DNA from: CAIJXB01 sp964455905
GTDB taxonomy: Bacteria > Chlamydiota > Chlamydiia > Chlamydiales > Rhabdochlamydiaceae
DNA: 64,000 nucleotides
Direction: 5' to 3'
Assembly: GCA_964455905.1 (NCBI GenBank)
Contig: CAYVYN010000004.1
Span: 62,001-126,000, forward strand
Both the position numbers and the translations under genes were made by a program. Positions 43,724 through 52,509 of the stretch are shown piece after piece; within the stretch, counting starts at the first letter, position 1, and every line of letters begins with the position of its first letter. The notes under the pieces were generated by a model. That model saw only the letters and a list, made by a program, of their open reading frames with translations. It was not told where the DNA came from and searched no databases.

Positions 43724-43751
43724 TAGAGTCTCTTTTAACGCAGAGACTCTA
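43724..43751. terminator. Hairpin between convergent hemF and hemE
   Basis: A perfect 9-bp stem, TAGAGTCTC (43724-43732) with GAGACTCTA (43743-43751), and a 10-nt loop. It covers the hemE stop codon and begins 4 nt after the hemF stop. There is no T-run on either strand beyond the loop, so it is a weak or non-canonical bidirectional terminator. Confidence 0.45.
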
Positions 43752-44745
43752 TGAGTATTTCTACATTTTCAATTGGCGTCCTTGGCAGAACACCGTGACC
43801 TAAATTAAACACAATTCCTTTCTCTCCTTGAACAGACTCTTTTAAACGCAAAGCAGCCTCTCTTACCTCTTCTTTAGTCCCTATAGCCAAAAGATTAGGG
43901 CAAAAATTACCTTGGACAGCAATACCCTCCGGAACTCTTTTACGTAAAGAGTTCAATGAGGCATTTTCATCAAAACTAATTGCGCCAGGACGAATTGTAG
44001 AAATTAATTCTGGGTATAAACTCGTAGTACGACTAAAAAAAATAGAGGGAGCCCCTAACCCTTGAAGAGCATCTTGTATCTTTTTCCAATAAGGCAAAGC
44101 ATATAAAGAAAACTCCTCTTTGGAAAGAAGATGTGTCCAAGAGTCAAAGATCTGAATAGCATCAACTCCAGAGGCAATTTGCAACTGAAGATAGTGAATA
44201 CAGGCGTTACAAACTATATCAAGCAGGGTTTTAAATTCTTCTTTACGATGATCCATCCAAAAGCGGATAGACTCAAAACCTCCATTTTTCCCATCTAATA
44301 AATAGCAAAGCAAAGTAAAGGGGGCTCCAGAAAATCCCAATAAAGGAATATTCAAAGATGGCTTCAAAAGCTGTATAGTTTCAAAAACATATGACATTTT
44401 TTGTGCAACTTCTTCCTTAGTGACCTCAAATAAATCACCGACACCAAGAATCGTTCCCTCAATATGAACTCCACCAGATTCAGGGTAGCAAGCTTTTTTC
44501 CCCCAAACTTCTACTAGAACTAATAAATCAGAAAAAAGGATAGCCGCATCTAGAGGAAACCTGTCTAACGGCATCAGAGTTACTTCTTTAGCAAGCTCAG
44601 GGCTATGAAAAAGAGAAGACAAGGAATGCTTAAGTCTAAACGAGCGATATTCAGGTAAATATCGCCCAGCTTGACGCATAAGCCAAATTGGAGGCCTTAC
44701 AACCTCCTTAGAATCTAATGCATCAAGTAAAAGAGTAGATCTCAT
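43735..44745 (-). CDS. hemE: Uroporphyrinogen decarboxylase
   Basis: 336 residues. N-terminal signature PPIWLMRQAGRYLPEYR and FSDLLVLVEVWG, with GFSGAPFTLLCYLL in the middle and GHGVLPRTPIENVE at the end. It decarboxylates uroporphyrinogen III to coproporphyrinogen III, the substrate of HemF next door. Its start overlaps the transketolase stop by 4 nt, so the two are co-translated. Order hemG-hemN/hemF-hemE is kept from Chlamydia. Confidence 0.97.
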   Translation of the reverse strand: MRSTLLLDALDSKEVVRPPIWLMRQAGRYLPEYRSFRLKHSLSSLFHSPELAKEVTLMPLDRFPLDAAILFSDLLVLVEVWGKKACYPESGGVHIEGTILGVGDLFEVTKEEVAQKMSYVFETIQLLKPSLNIPLLGFSGAPFTLLCYLLDGKNGGFESIRFWMDHRKEEFKTLLDIVCNACIHYLQLQIASGVDAIQIFDSWTHLLSKEEFSLYALPYWKKIQDALQGLGAPSIFFSRTTSLYPELISTIRPGAISFDENASLNSLRKRVPEGIAVQGNFCPNLLAIGTKEEVREAALRLKESVQGEKGIVFNLGHGVLPRTPIENVEILIESLR

Positions 44746-46733
44746 CTTTTTAAAAGTCTATGTAAGATCGTATCAACAGTAAAGCCAAACTCTAAAGCAA
44801 GATCACTTTGAGGCGCTGAAGCTCCAAAGGTATCTAAAGCAATACTGATACCATCGATACCGATCCACTTAGTCCATCCAAAAGACACACCAGCCTCTAT
44901 ACTTACTCTTTGTCCAATATCTCCACCAACAATACTGTTTTTGTATTCTTGTGGTTGGCCCTCAAAGAGCTGCCAACAAGGCATAGAAACAACACGAGTC
45001 GCTTTACCTGTTTTTTCCAAAGCTGCAGCGACATCTAAAGCCAAAGAAACTTCAGATCCTGTCGCAAACAAGGTAAAATCCGGTTTTCTTTTAGGTTCTC
45101 TAAGAATATAAGCTCCTCTTCCTAGGCCTTCCTCATAGGATACTTTTGTATGTTCTAGTTCTGGAAGGGCTTGTCTCGATAAAACAAGAGCTGTGGGACC
45201 TCTATAACGAATGGCCGCGAGCCAAGCCATTTTCATTTCTGTATTATCAGCGGGACGAATTACATGTAAATGTGGCATAGCTCTAAGAGCAGCCAAATGC
45301 TCTACAGGTTGATGTGTTGGACCATCTTCCCCTAAAAAAATCGAATCATGTGTAAATTGATAAACAACTTGCACTTGAGAAAGAGCCGCCAATCTAATTG
45401 CATTTCTCATGTAATCAGAAAAAGTTAAGAAAGTCCCTACATAAGGAAATATCATATCCGTTTGACTGAGTCCTGCCGCAATACCTGCCATTGCGAATTC
45501 TCGGATGCCATACTTAATATTACGACCTTCAAATGATCCAGGAGCTATACAAGGAAACTTCTTCATCATAGTCATATCTGAAGAAGATAAATCAGCAGAT
45601 CCGCCATAAATTTGAGGGAGCATATCTCCTAAAACGCCTAAAACAACCTGAGAAGCGCTTCTTGTAGCTATAGGAGATTTGATTTCAATTTTTCTTAGAT
45701 CTTCTTCTATAGAATCTGGGACTTGCTTTTCCACCATCTGCATAAATGTTTTATAAAGATCTGGTTTCGCTGTTTTCCAATCTTTAAAAAGATCCTTCCA
45801 TTTTTGCTCTAAAGCTGCATCCTTCGCTAACCTAGCTTCAAAATATGCGTAGACAGACTGTGGCACGTAAAAATCTTCTTCAGGTAAACCTAACACTTTT
45901 TTTGTTAACGCCACTTCTTCTATTCCAAGAGGTGATCCATGAACCTTGTGAGTCCCTTCTTTATTTGGAGAGCCTTTACCTATAATTGTATGAGCAATAA
46001 CTAAAGTTGGCTTTCTTTGAGACTGTTGTAACTTAGAAAAAACCTCGTCCATTTGATCAAAATCATAGCCATCTATTTCAAAAACATCCCAGCCGTAAGC
46101 TGTATAACGCATTTTAATGTCTTCTGAGCTAGAATCTGACAGACATCCGTCTAAAGTAATTTTATTGGCATCATGGATTAAAACCAGGTTATCAAGCTGT
46201 AAATGTCCAGCAAAAGAAGAGGCCTCGGAAGAAACGCCTTCCATAAGGCAACCGTCGCCCGCTAAACAATAAACTTTTGCGTTAAAGATCGGATAGCCTG
46301 TACTATTAAATTTTCTGCCTAAGATTTTTAACCCGAGAGCTTGTCCTACAGCATTAGCAACTCCCTGCCCCAAAGGGCCCGTAGTTGCTTCAACACCTTC
46401 TGTCATATGAAATTCAGGATGTCCCGGTGTTTTAGAGTGCATCTGTCTAAACTTTTTAATGTCGTCCATTGAAAGAGCAAAACCTGAAAGGTGCAGTAAA
46501 GAGTAAAGCCACATAGAACCATGCCCTGCAGAAAGAACAAATCTATCTCGATTCAACCATTTAGAGTTCTTTGGGTTATGTCGTAATAATACGCCATATA
46601 AATACGCCCCCAATTCAGCACAACCCATAGGAAGTCCTGGATGACCAGAATCAGCCTTTTGAACGGCCTCTATGGACAATTCTCTTACTGTGTTTGCGAT
46701 TTTACCTAAGATTTTCTTCAACTCCATGTCCAT
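44742..46733 (-). CDS. tkt: Transketolase
   Basis: 663 residues. Thiamine diphosphate motif region GDGCLMEGVSSEASSFAGH with the later NKITLDG, HGSMWLYSLLHL near the N-terminus, and the pyrimidine-binding domain DSIFLGEDGPTHQPVEHLA. A C-terminal domain follows (VSMPCWQLFEGQ). It acts in the non-oxidative pentose phosphate pathway. In C. trachomatis tktB lies in the same neighbourhood (CT750 as I recall). It is the first gene of a tkt-hemE pair. Confidence 0.97.
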   Translation of the reverse strand: MDMELKKILGKIANTVRELSIEAVQKADSGHPGLPMGCAELGAYLYGVLLRHNPKNSKWLNRDRFVLSAGHGSMWLYSLLHLSGFALSMDDIKKFRQMHSKTPGHPEFHMTEGVEATTGPLGQGVANAVGQALGLKILGRKFNSTGYPIFNAKVYCLAGDGCLMEGVSSEASSFAGHLQLDNLVLIHDANKITLDGCLSDSSSEDIKMRYTAYGWDVFEIDGYDFDQMDEVFSKLQQSQRKPTLVIAHTIIGKGSPNKEGTHKVHGSPLGIEEVALTKKVLGLPEEDFYVPQSVYAYFEARLAKDAALEQKWKDLFKDWKTAKPDLYKTFMQMVEKQVPDSIEEDLRKIEIKSPIATRSASQVVLGVLGDMLPQIYGGSADLSSSDMTMMKKFPCIAPGSFEGRNIKYGIREFAMAGIAAGLSQTDMIFPYVGTFLTFSDYMRNAIRLAALSQVQVVYQFTHDSIFLGEDGPTHQPVEHLAALRAMPHLHVIRPADNTEMKMAWLAAIRYRGPTALVLSRQALPELEHTKVSYEEGLGRGAYILREPKRKPDFTLFATGSEVSLALDVAAALEKTGKATRVVSMPCWQLFEGQPQEYKNSIVGGDIGQRVSIEAGVSFGWTKWIGIDGISIALDTFGASAPQSDLALEFGFTVDTILHRLLKR

Positions 46734-46766
46734 AGTACATTCTCCTAAATATCTGTTATGTCAACT

Positions 46767-46794
46767 ATTATGTCCCCGATAGAAAAACAAGCAA
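46767..46794 (-). promoter_or_regulatory. Possible promoter of tkt-hemE
   Basis: On the minus strand TTGCTT (46794-46789), a 16-nt spacer and CATAAT (46772-46767) lie about 35 nt before the tkt ATG. Four of six -35 bases match the consensus, so this is only a plausible assignment. Confidence 0.35.
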
Positions 46795-46818
46795 TAAAAA
46801 AAATCCAGAGCCTATTTT

Positions 46819-47298
46819 CTAACCAAGAAAAAAAGAAGACCCAAAACAAATTCCTAAGGAGATAATGAGTAAAGCCCCACTAAATAAAGTAAGGAAACGA
46901 GAAGGTTTTTTGCTTACTGGTTTATACAAAAACAAAAGCACCACCAACCCAATAAGACAACTAAAAAAAACAAAAATTGACCAAGTGTATAATCTGTAGG
47001 ACAAAAAAACAAGAGGGTCTGCGACTTCATAACAAACGTTATAGGCGGCATGCCTCAAGCCCACAAATAATCCAAATACAATCCAAGCTAAAGCCATTGC
47101 ATAATTTCGTATCTGGATACCTGTGATAAAATTAAACCAAAAAGCAACAGCCGTTCCTAACATAGCAGCTCTTTGTAAAAAGCAAAGAATACAAGGACGC
47201 TCCCCTCCAAAAAACTCAATAAAAAAGCTACAAAATAAAACAACAATAACAGCAAAAATACCAAAAGCATTAAAAAAATACTGCAAGTTAGCTCTCAT
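46819..47298 (-). CDS. dsbB: Disulfide bond formation protein DsbB-like
   Basis: 159 residues from the ATG at 47298. The frame is open to 47313, but the ATG at 47298 overlaps the stop of a small upstream gene as ATGA, which decides the start. Four hydrophobic helices are visible. The first periplasmic loop has the DsbB redox motif PCILCFLQR, and a second cysteine lies in the next loop (AAYNVCYEV). DsbB reoxidises DsbA with quinones; chlamydial outer-membrane proteins are heavily disulfide-linked, so the pathway matters here. No dsbA is visible in this window. Confidence 0.85.
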   Translation of the reverse strand: MRANLQYFFNAFGIFAVIVVLFCSFFIEFFGGERPCILCFLQRAAMLGTAVAFWFNFITGIQIRNYAMALAWIVFGLFVGLRHAAYNVCYEVADPLVFLSYRLYTWSIFVFFSCLIGLVVLLFLYKPVSKKPSRFLTLFSGALLIISLGICFGSSFFLG

Positions 47299-47456
47299 AT
47301 GTGAATCCCCCAAGAAAAAGAGTTATGAGATAAAAAAACACCAACAGCAACAACAAAAGAAGAAGCAAAACATATAAGCCCTAATTTATGTAATTTAGCT
47401 TTCGAGCTCAAAGATAGTAACACAGCTAAAATCAGTAAAAAATAAACACAAAACAA
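47295..47456 (-). CDS. Small membrane protein translationally coupled to dsbB
   Basis: A 53-codon frame reads from TTG at 47456-47454 to TGA at 47297-47295. A very good ribosome-binding site (AAAGGAGGG, minus strand, 47469-47461) precedes the TTG with 4-5 nt spacing. The stop overlaps the dsbB start (ATGA), the same coupling style used elsewhere in this window. The product would have two hydrophobic helices, CVYFLLILAVLLSL and LGLICFASSFVVAVGVFL, joined by a short basic turn (SSKAKLHK). I do not recognise it. A DsbB-associated membrane subunit is possible; the alternative is an upstream leader frame controlling dsbB translation. Confidence 0.6.
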   Translation of the reverse strand: MFCVYFLLILAVLLSLSSKAKLHKLGLICFASSFVVAVGVFLSHNSFSWGIHI

Positions 47457-47901
47457 AGCTCCCTCCTTTTCTTTTGATTTTTTTTGTAGGTATAATGGTT
47501 CTAATCCCTGCTATGAAATCATAAATCTATATTTTCCCTAAAAAAACACTTCATTCCTTTATAGATCTTTTAAAACACCACAGGATAAGTATCAAGGTAA
47601 TTTTGCAAAAAAATAAATTCAAAGAAGAAGCAAATTAGAATATAATTAAAAAAAACAAAAAGAACAAATTAAAACAATCTAGATTTAAAGCAAATAGGGA
47701 CCTTCAAACCGATTTCCAAAGAAAAAAAAGTAAAGAAATGGAATTAAATCTTCTGCATACTAAAACTTAAAGTCTTAATGCAAGTCTCTTTTTGAGAGCT
47801 TTTTACCTTTAAATTACTATCACAGTTCCAAATTCGATTAATGAAGTAACAAATGTTAGCATCTAATTTTTCAATTTAGAACAAAATCTTATTACTACTT
47901 C
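47457..47901. other. 445-nt gap without a convincing gene
   Basis: A very A+T-rich stretch between the small gene and the end of the EEP-fold gene. It contains the ribosome-binding site of the small gene at its left end, a TATAAT at 47491-47496 on the plus strand without a properly spaced -35, and a short hairpin TCTC/GAGA before a T-run near 47800-47820. No open frame with a ribosome-binding site and no tRNA-like fold is visible. Confidence 0.5.
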
Positions 47902-49494
47902 TTACCTTGTCGCTATTAGAATGTGATGATCAGAAATAGCCCATTTACCTAAGTCGTCATAAGCTTTTTCAAGCACCACTTTGATCTTATCTACACTCTT
48001 TGAAAGAACATAATCTATTGAGAAATCAATAGGTGTCCCTATAAAACGATCTGTTGCAGTAATCATTTCGGGATCATTTAGATTGTGATAAATTGGAAGT
48101 AACGAACCAGAGGAAAGCTTCTCATTCATATCCCCAAGTAAAAAACGAGGTGACTTTTTCAAAATTTCAACTAGCTGTTGCTCACGTATTGCGAAAGAAG
48201 CCTCCCCTAGACCTGCTTCTAAATGAGTTACTCCAAATGTATCCTCGCCAATTTCAAATGAAAATAGGGCTCTATGCAACATCCCGAGCCTTGTTAATGG
48301 AGTAACTGTCGGATTTGCAAGGGGCATTTTAGATACTACAAAAAGTCCACTATCCAAAGTAAGTAAAGGATCAGGATCAATTCTCGTATAAAAATGCCTA
48401 TATTCTCCTTTTAATTCCCTATAAAGCAATTGAGCAGCCGGCGGAGAAACTTCCTGTAAACAAACCAAATCCGCTTGTGTATCAAGGATGTTTTGTGCAA
48501 TGTCCTGCATACGCTCTTCCACAGGAGCAACACCTCCAAACGGTATAGGCAACCCTCCAAAAAGTGCACATACATTCCATGTAATAAAAACGCGCGGCGT
48601 TCCGGTCTTTTCTTTCCCAGCTCCCTCTAAATACTCAAAATGGTTCAGATTAAATTTCCATCTCACCGCATCAATTATACTAGCAAGTCCAAACAATCCA
48701 AGGCTCAATGGAATCGCGGGAATCAAAAGAGCAGTCGTTGCCACAAATCGCACCCGATCCAATAAGCTGCAGGTTTTTGACTCTTTAGATGGCGTATGAG
48801 GCAGTGTTAGCCGAATCGCACTTTCCATTGTTTTGTCAAATGGCATTCTTAAATAATAAAGAAGCTCATCGATTCGTATTTTCTCTAGGCAAATTCCAAG
48901 AGCGCTGAGAACACTCAACATTTGATAACCCCTGGCTGCAGCCATTCCCAAATGGCCTGCCGCTTCAAGATAACGCTTTTTTGCATATTCTTCTCTTGCC
49001 TTATACAATGAATTAAGAACCTGTAACACTAGCGAGTAAGCAAGTAGTTGAGGACCTCCCGCTGTCATAAGCCCTAAATAAGTAATGCTGTTTGCAAGTT
49101 GAATGAAGGATCCGATTGCCTGCTTGTACTGTCCAAACCTTATCTCTCTTGCAAGATCAGAGCCCTCAATCACAATGTCATGTGCTGTTGAAACCACAAG
49201 TCCAAGAGGATGCGCGAAAATAGTAGAAGCAAGGGCTCCGACGCTTAGCGCTGTCTCTAGAAAAGAGAGCTCTCCAACCCAATATTTCGAAAGATTTGCC
49301 ACGACCCTGCAGCTACCCATCGTAGCGCTTAATAAAAAGCTCGCAGGTTGATACAAACTCATATAAGGCAAAGCAACAAGGACCAGCCTTTTAATAGAAA
49401 AATCGTTGGATTTTATTCCAGGAAGGTCATGATCAAATTCCCTATAATAGCAATTTGAAGATTCTTGTTGATTACAATGCAATAAATTATTCAT
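47902..49494 (-). CDS. Endonuclease/exonuclease/phosphatase-fold protein with hydrophobic N-terminal half
   Basis: 530 residues. The last 230 form an EEP domain with the whole catalytic set: ITWNV (Asn), LQEV (Glu), THLEAG (His), LLGDMNE (Asp-Met-Asn), SIDYVLS (Asp) and SDHHILI (Ser-Asp-His). This superfamily includes DNase I, sphingomyelinases and inositol-phosphate 5-phosphatases. The first 290 residues are helical and hydrophobic (for example TYLGLMTAGGPQLLAYSLVL and LLIPAIPLSLGLFGLASII), unlike ordinary DNA-repair members such as XthA. A membrane-bound phospholipase-like or phosphoinositide phosphatase acting on host lipids is therefore conceivable. The gene is alone, inserted between dsbB and alaS in an otherwise conserved chlamydial neighbourhood. 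Confidence 0.78.
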   Translation of the reverse strand: MNNLLHCNQQESSNCYYREFDHDLPGIKSNDFSIKRLVLVALPYMSLYQPASFLLSATMGSCRVVANLSKYWVGELSFLETALSVGALASTIFAHPLGLVVSTAHDIVIEGSDLAREIRFGQYKQAIGSFIQLANSITYLGLMTAGGPQLLAYSLVLQVLNSLYKAREEYAKKRYLEAAGHLGMAAARGYQMLSVLSALGICLEKIRIDELLYYLRMPFDKTMESAIRLTLPHTPSKESKTCSLLDRVRFVATTALLIPAIPLSLGLFGLASIIDAVRWKFNLNHFEYLEGAGKEKTGTPRVFITWNVCALFGGLPIPFGGVAPVEERMQDIAQNILDTQADLVCLQEVSPPAAQLLYRELKGEYRHFYTRIDPDPLLTLDSGLFVVSKMPLANPTVTPLTRLGMLHRALFSFEIGEDTFGVTHLEAGLGEASFAIREQQLVEILKKSPRFLLGDMNEKLSSGSLLPIYHNLNDPEMITATDRFIGTPIDFSIDYVLSKSVDKIKVVLEKAYDDLGKWAISDHHILIATR

Positions 49495-49743
49495 TCGTAG
49501 AATGATACTTTAGAATTCCGTTTTTTAGCCATAAGTTTTCCATTTATTAATTCAATAAAGTACTTGTCTTTTAATTAATGCAATCCCTAATCAAAAAACG
49601 ATCTTTCATTCGGCTATCCAGCTCATATATTGACTCCACCTACCCGTGGATTTTAACTGCGATATTTTTACATTTAGATAAATCATTTATTTTCAGAGAC
49701 TTGAATACAAAAAAAACAAAACACAACAAGCGTACTAAGAAGC

Positions 49744-49767
49744 AACAAAGGAAGTAAATCCTTTGTT
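49744..49767 (+). terminator. Stem-loop upstream of alaS
   Basis: A perfect 9-bp stem, AACAAAGGA (49744-49752) with TCCTTTGTT (49759-49767), and a 6-nt loop are followed by only a short T-rich stretch. It lies in the 380-nt gap between two divergent genes, so it terminates no visible gene. It may insulate alaS or end an unseen transcript. The rest of 49495-49813 shows nothing I can support. Confidence 0.4.
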
Positions 49768-49813
49768 TTCATCCAATTAGGAAGCATCCCCTAAGAGAGA
49801 GCTTTCCTATATT

Positions 49814-49842
49814 TTGACTTTTCTTTTTTCATTTGATACACT
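49814..49842 (+). promoter_or_regulatory. Promoter of alaS-mfd
   Basis: TTGACT (49814-49819), a 17-nt spacer and TACACT (49837-49842) match the main sigma-factor consensus well. The predicted transcript would start near 49849, about 27 nt before the ATG. Confidence 0.7.
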
Positions 49843-49875
49843 ATGCAAAACTTTTAACCTACGGCGGTATCTTCT

Positions 49876-52509
49876 ATGATTTCTCAAGAAATTCGACGCA
49901 ACTTCCTTGAATTTTTTAAAAAGCAAGGTCATTCCATTATCTCTTCTTCTTCAGTGGTTCCTCATGAAGATCCCACCCTTCTTTTTATTAACGCAGGGAT
50001 GAACCAATTTAAAGATGTTTTTCTAGGAAAAAGCACAAGAGACTATACCAAAGCTGCCACATCACAAAAGTGTATCCGCGTGGGGGGAAAACATAATGAT
50101 CTAGAAAACGTTGGACATACGACAAGGCACCTTACTTTTTTTGAAATGCTTGGCAACTTTTCTTTTGGCGATTATTTTAAAAAAGAAGCTATTGAATATG
50201 CTTGGAAAGTATCTACTGAGGTTTTTGCTCTTCCTGAAGAAAAAATATGGATCACTGTTTTCCAAGACGATGATGAAGCCTTTGAACTTTGGAAAAAGTT
50301 TGTGCCAGAGTCCCGTATAGTGAGAATGGGAGAAAAAGATAATTTTTGGGCAATGGGAGACACAGGACCTTGCGGACCTTGCTCTGAGCTGCTATTTGAT
50401 AGGGGCAATAGATATGGAAATGCTAGAAGCCCATCAGAAGACCCTGCAGGAGAACGTTTCTTTGAATTTTGGAATCTTGTATTTATGCAATTTAATAGGG
50501 ATATTGGAGGAAAATTGCTTTCTCTTCCTAAACAATCGATCGATACAGGAGCTGGCCTAGAAAGAGTTGTTTCCTTAAAAGAGGGCGTAAATACTGTTTT
50601 TGAAACAGACATTTTTAGAAGCCTTATCGCTCAAATTGAAAACGTATCAGGTGTTGCTTATAATTTCAATAACCCATCAGCTCCTGCTTTTCATGTGATT
50701 GCTGACCATATTCGATCTCTTGCTTTTGCAATTGGAGACGGAGCGCAGCCAAGCAATATAGAAAGAGGATATGTCCTTCGTAAAATCCTAAGAAGAGCAG
50801 TCCGTTATGGCAGAAATTTAGGGATGCAAGAGCCTTTTTTAGCCAAAATTTTGCCAAGGCTCGTCGAAATCATGGGGCCGGACTATCCAGAGCTTTATTC
50901 TTCTTTAGGAAGAACCTCTGAATTACTCACCTTAGAAGAGGAAAGCTTTTTCCGCACCTTAAAAAGAGGCGGAAATATTCTCAATCAAATCATTGAAAAA
51001 GCAGAAAAAAGCCCTCTTAAACAAATTGAAGGAGAAGATGCTTTTAAATTAAAAGACACCTATGGACTACCCCTAGAAGAAATATTACTTATCGCTAAAG
51101 ATACCGGAGTAAACGTTAACCTAGAGTCTTATCAAATTTTAGAAGAACAGGCTAAAGAAAAATCACGAGCTGTTGAAGGCAAGATAACACAAACAGCCGA
51201 AACTTCTCTTTTTAAAGATTTCACTGCGACCCATGGGAAAACAGTATTTAAAGGATACGAAAAAACAAGCTGTGAGTCTTCTGTTTTAGCAATCATTCAA
51301 AATGGAGCATTCGTCAATAGCCTTAAAGAGGGAGAGGAAGGCTCCATCATATTAAACGAAACGCCTTTTTATCCAGAAAAAGGGGGGCAAATATTCGATA
51401 CTGGGACAGTAAAAAATTCCCATTTAGTTTTAGACATCACCTCCTGCCAAACTCCCTATGCGGATGTGATCGTTCATACGGGAAAAGTAGTAACTGGGTC
51501 CGTTCAAGTGGGTGATTCTGTTACCGCTTCTATAGATGTGGATAGAAGACAAAAAATAGCTAACAATCATACAGCAACACACCTACTACATGCAGCGTTA
51601 CAGCACGTATTAGGGCCACATATCCGCCAAGCCGGATCTGTCGTTGAGCCTTCTCGTCTACGTTTTGACTTCAACCATCATAAAGCTATTACTCCAAAAG
51701 AGCTAAAAGAAATCGAAATGTGGGTAAACGCAAAAATAAGAACTAACGCAAAAGTTTCTTCGTATGAACTTTCCTATGAAGAAGCGCAAAAAAAACAAGA
51801 CATCAAGCAGTTTTTTGGAGAAAAATACGGAGCCACCGTTCGTGTTATCGATGCAGAGTGCTCTAAAGAGCTTTGTGGAGGGACACATACTTCTACTCTT
51901 GGAACAATTGGTTTTTGCCTTATTACTAAAGAAAGCAGCATTGCTGCCGGAGTGCGCAGAATTGAAGCTTTAACAGGTCAAGAGGCTGAACTCTTCTTGT
52001 ATGATGAGCAGACTATCTTGGATAACGTCTGCCAGCTTTGTAAGACAACAACACCCCTTATCGAAGAAAAAGTCAAGGAACTAATAGAGGAAAACAAAGC
52101 AAAAGCTATAGAGTTAAAATCCCTAAAAAAAACAGCGATCAAAACTCTAGCTAAAGAGCTGATTGCAGGAAGTTCTACCCTTGGAGAAATTTGCTATATA
52201 GGCAAGCTCGTCGCTTTAGAAATCGACGAACTTCCTTTACTTGCGGAATCTCTCTCTGAAATAAAAACTCCTTACCTCTTTGTTTTAGCTGCAAAAGAAA
52301 GCGATGTAAAATGTCAGGTCCTAATTAAAGTTAGCAAAGACCTTCAAGCTAAAGGATTGCAAGCCGGGACCTTAATTAAAGAACTTGCTCCTCTTATCGA
52401 AGGAAGTGGTGGAGGAAAGGCTGATTCAGCCCAAGCAGGAGGAAAAAATCCAAAAGGCCTCGAACAACTATTTTCAATAGCACAAAACAAACTAGAGGCA
52501 CTTTGTTAA
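49876..52509 (+). CDS. alaS: Alanyl-tRNA synthetase
   Basis: 877 residues, normal length. Aminoacylation domain from residue 1 with FFEMLGNFSFGDYFK (motif 2 region), editing domain with the zinc ligands NNHTATHLLH (about 563-572) and CGGTH (about 666-670), and a C-terminal oligomerisation domain ending in GSGGGKADSAQAGGKNP. It charges tRNA-Ala and hydrolyses mischarged Ser and Gly. mfd starts inside its last codons. The pair matches CT749-CT748 of C. trachomatis in relative order. Confidence 0.98.
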   Translation: MISQEIRRNFLEFFKKQGHSIISSSSVVPHEDPTLLFINAGMNQFKDVFLGKSTRDYTKAATSQKCIRVGGKHNDLENVGHTTRHLTFFEMLGNFSFGDYFKKEAIEYAWKVSTEVFALPEEKIWITVFQDDDEAFELWKKFVPESRIVRMGEKDNFWAMGDTGPCGPCSELLFDRGNRYGNARSPSEDPAGERFFEFWNLVFMQFNRDIGGKLLSLPKQSIDTGAGLERVVSLKEGVNTVFETDIFRSLIAQIENVSGVAYNFNNPSAPAFHVIADHIRSLAFAIGDGAQPSNIERGYVLRKILRRAVRYGRNLGMQEPFLAKILPRLVEIMGPDYPELYSSLGRTSELLTLEEESFFRTLKRGGNILNQIIEKAEKSPLKQIEGEDAFKLKDTYGLPLEEILLIAKDTGVNVNLESYQILEEQAKEKSRAVEGKITQTAETSLFKDFTATHGKTVFKGYEKTSCESSVLAIIQNGAFVNSLKEGEEGSIILNETPFYPEKGGQIFDTGTVKNSHLVLDITSCQTPYADVIVHTGKVVTGSVQVGDSVTASIDVDRRQKIANNHTATHLLHAALQHVLGPHIRQAGSVVEPSRLRFDFNHHKAITPKELKEIEMWVNAKIRTNAKVSSYELSYEEAQKKQDIKQFFGEKYGATVRVIDAECSKELCGGTHTSTLGTIGFCLITKESSIAAGVRRIEALTGQEAELFLYDEQTILDNVCQLCKTTTPLIEEKVKELIEENKAKAIELKSLKKTAIKTLAKELIAGSSTLGEICYIGKLVALEIDELPLLAESLSEIKTPYLFVLAAKESDVKCQVLIKVSKDLQAKGLQAGTLIKELAPLIEGSGGGKADSAQAGGKNPKGLEQLFSIAQNKLEALC

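Noticed and set aside
47123..47377. Plus-strand 84-codon frame opposite dsbB
   Set aside because: It is Lys/Gln-rich shadow coding opposite a clear DsbB gene and opposite the small coupled gene.
47491..47515. A tRNA T-arm-like GGTTCTAATCC after a TATAAT
   Set aside because: The flanking bases do not form the five-pair T-stem, and no acceptor, D or anticodon arm can be drawn around it.
50172..50612. 146-codon minus-strand frame within alaS
   Set aside because: Antisense shadow of a conserved synthetase gene.
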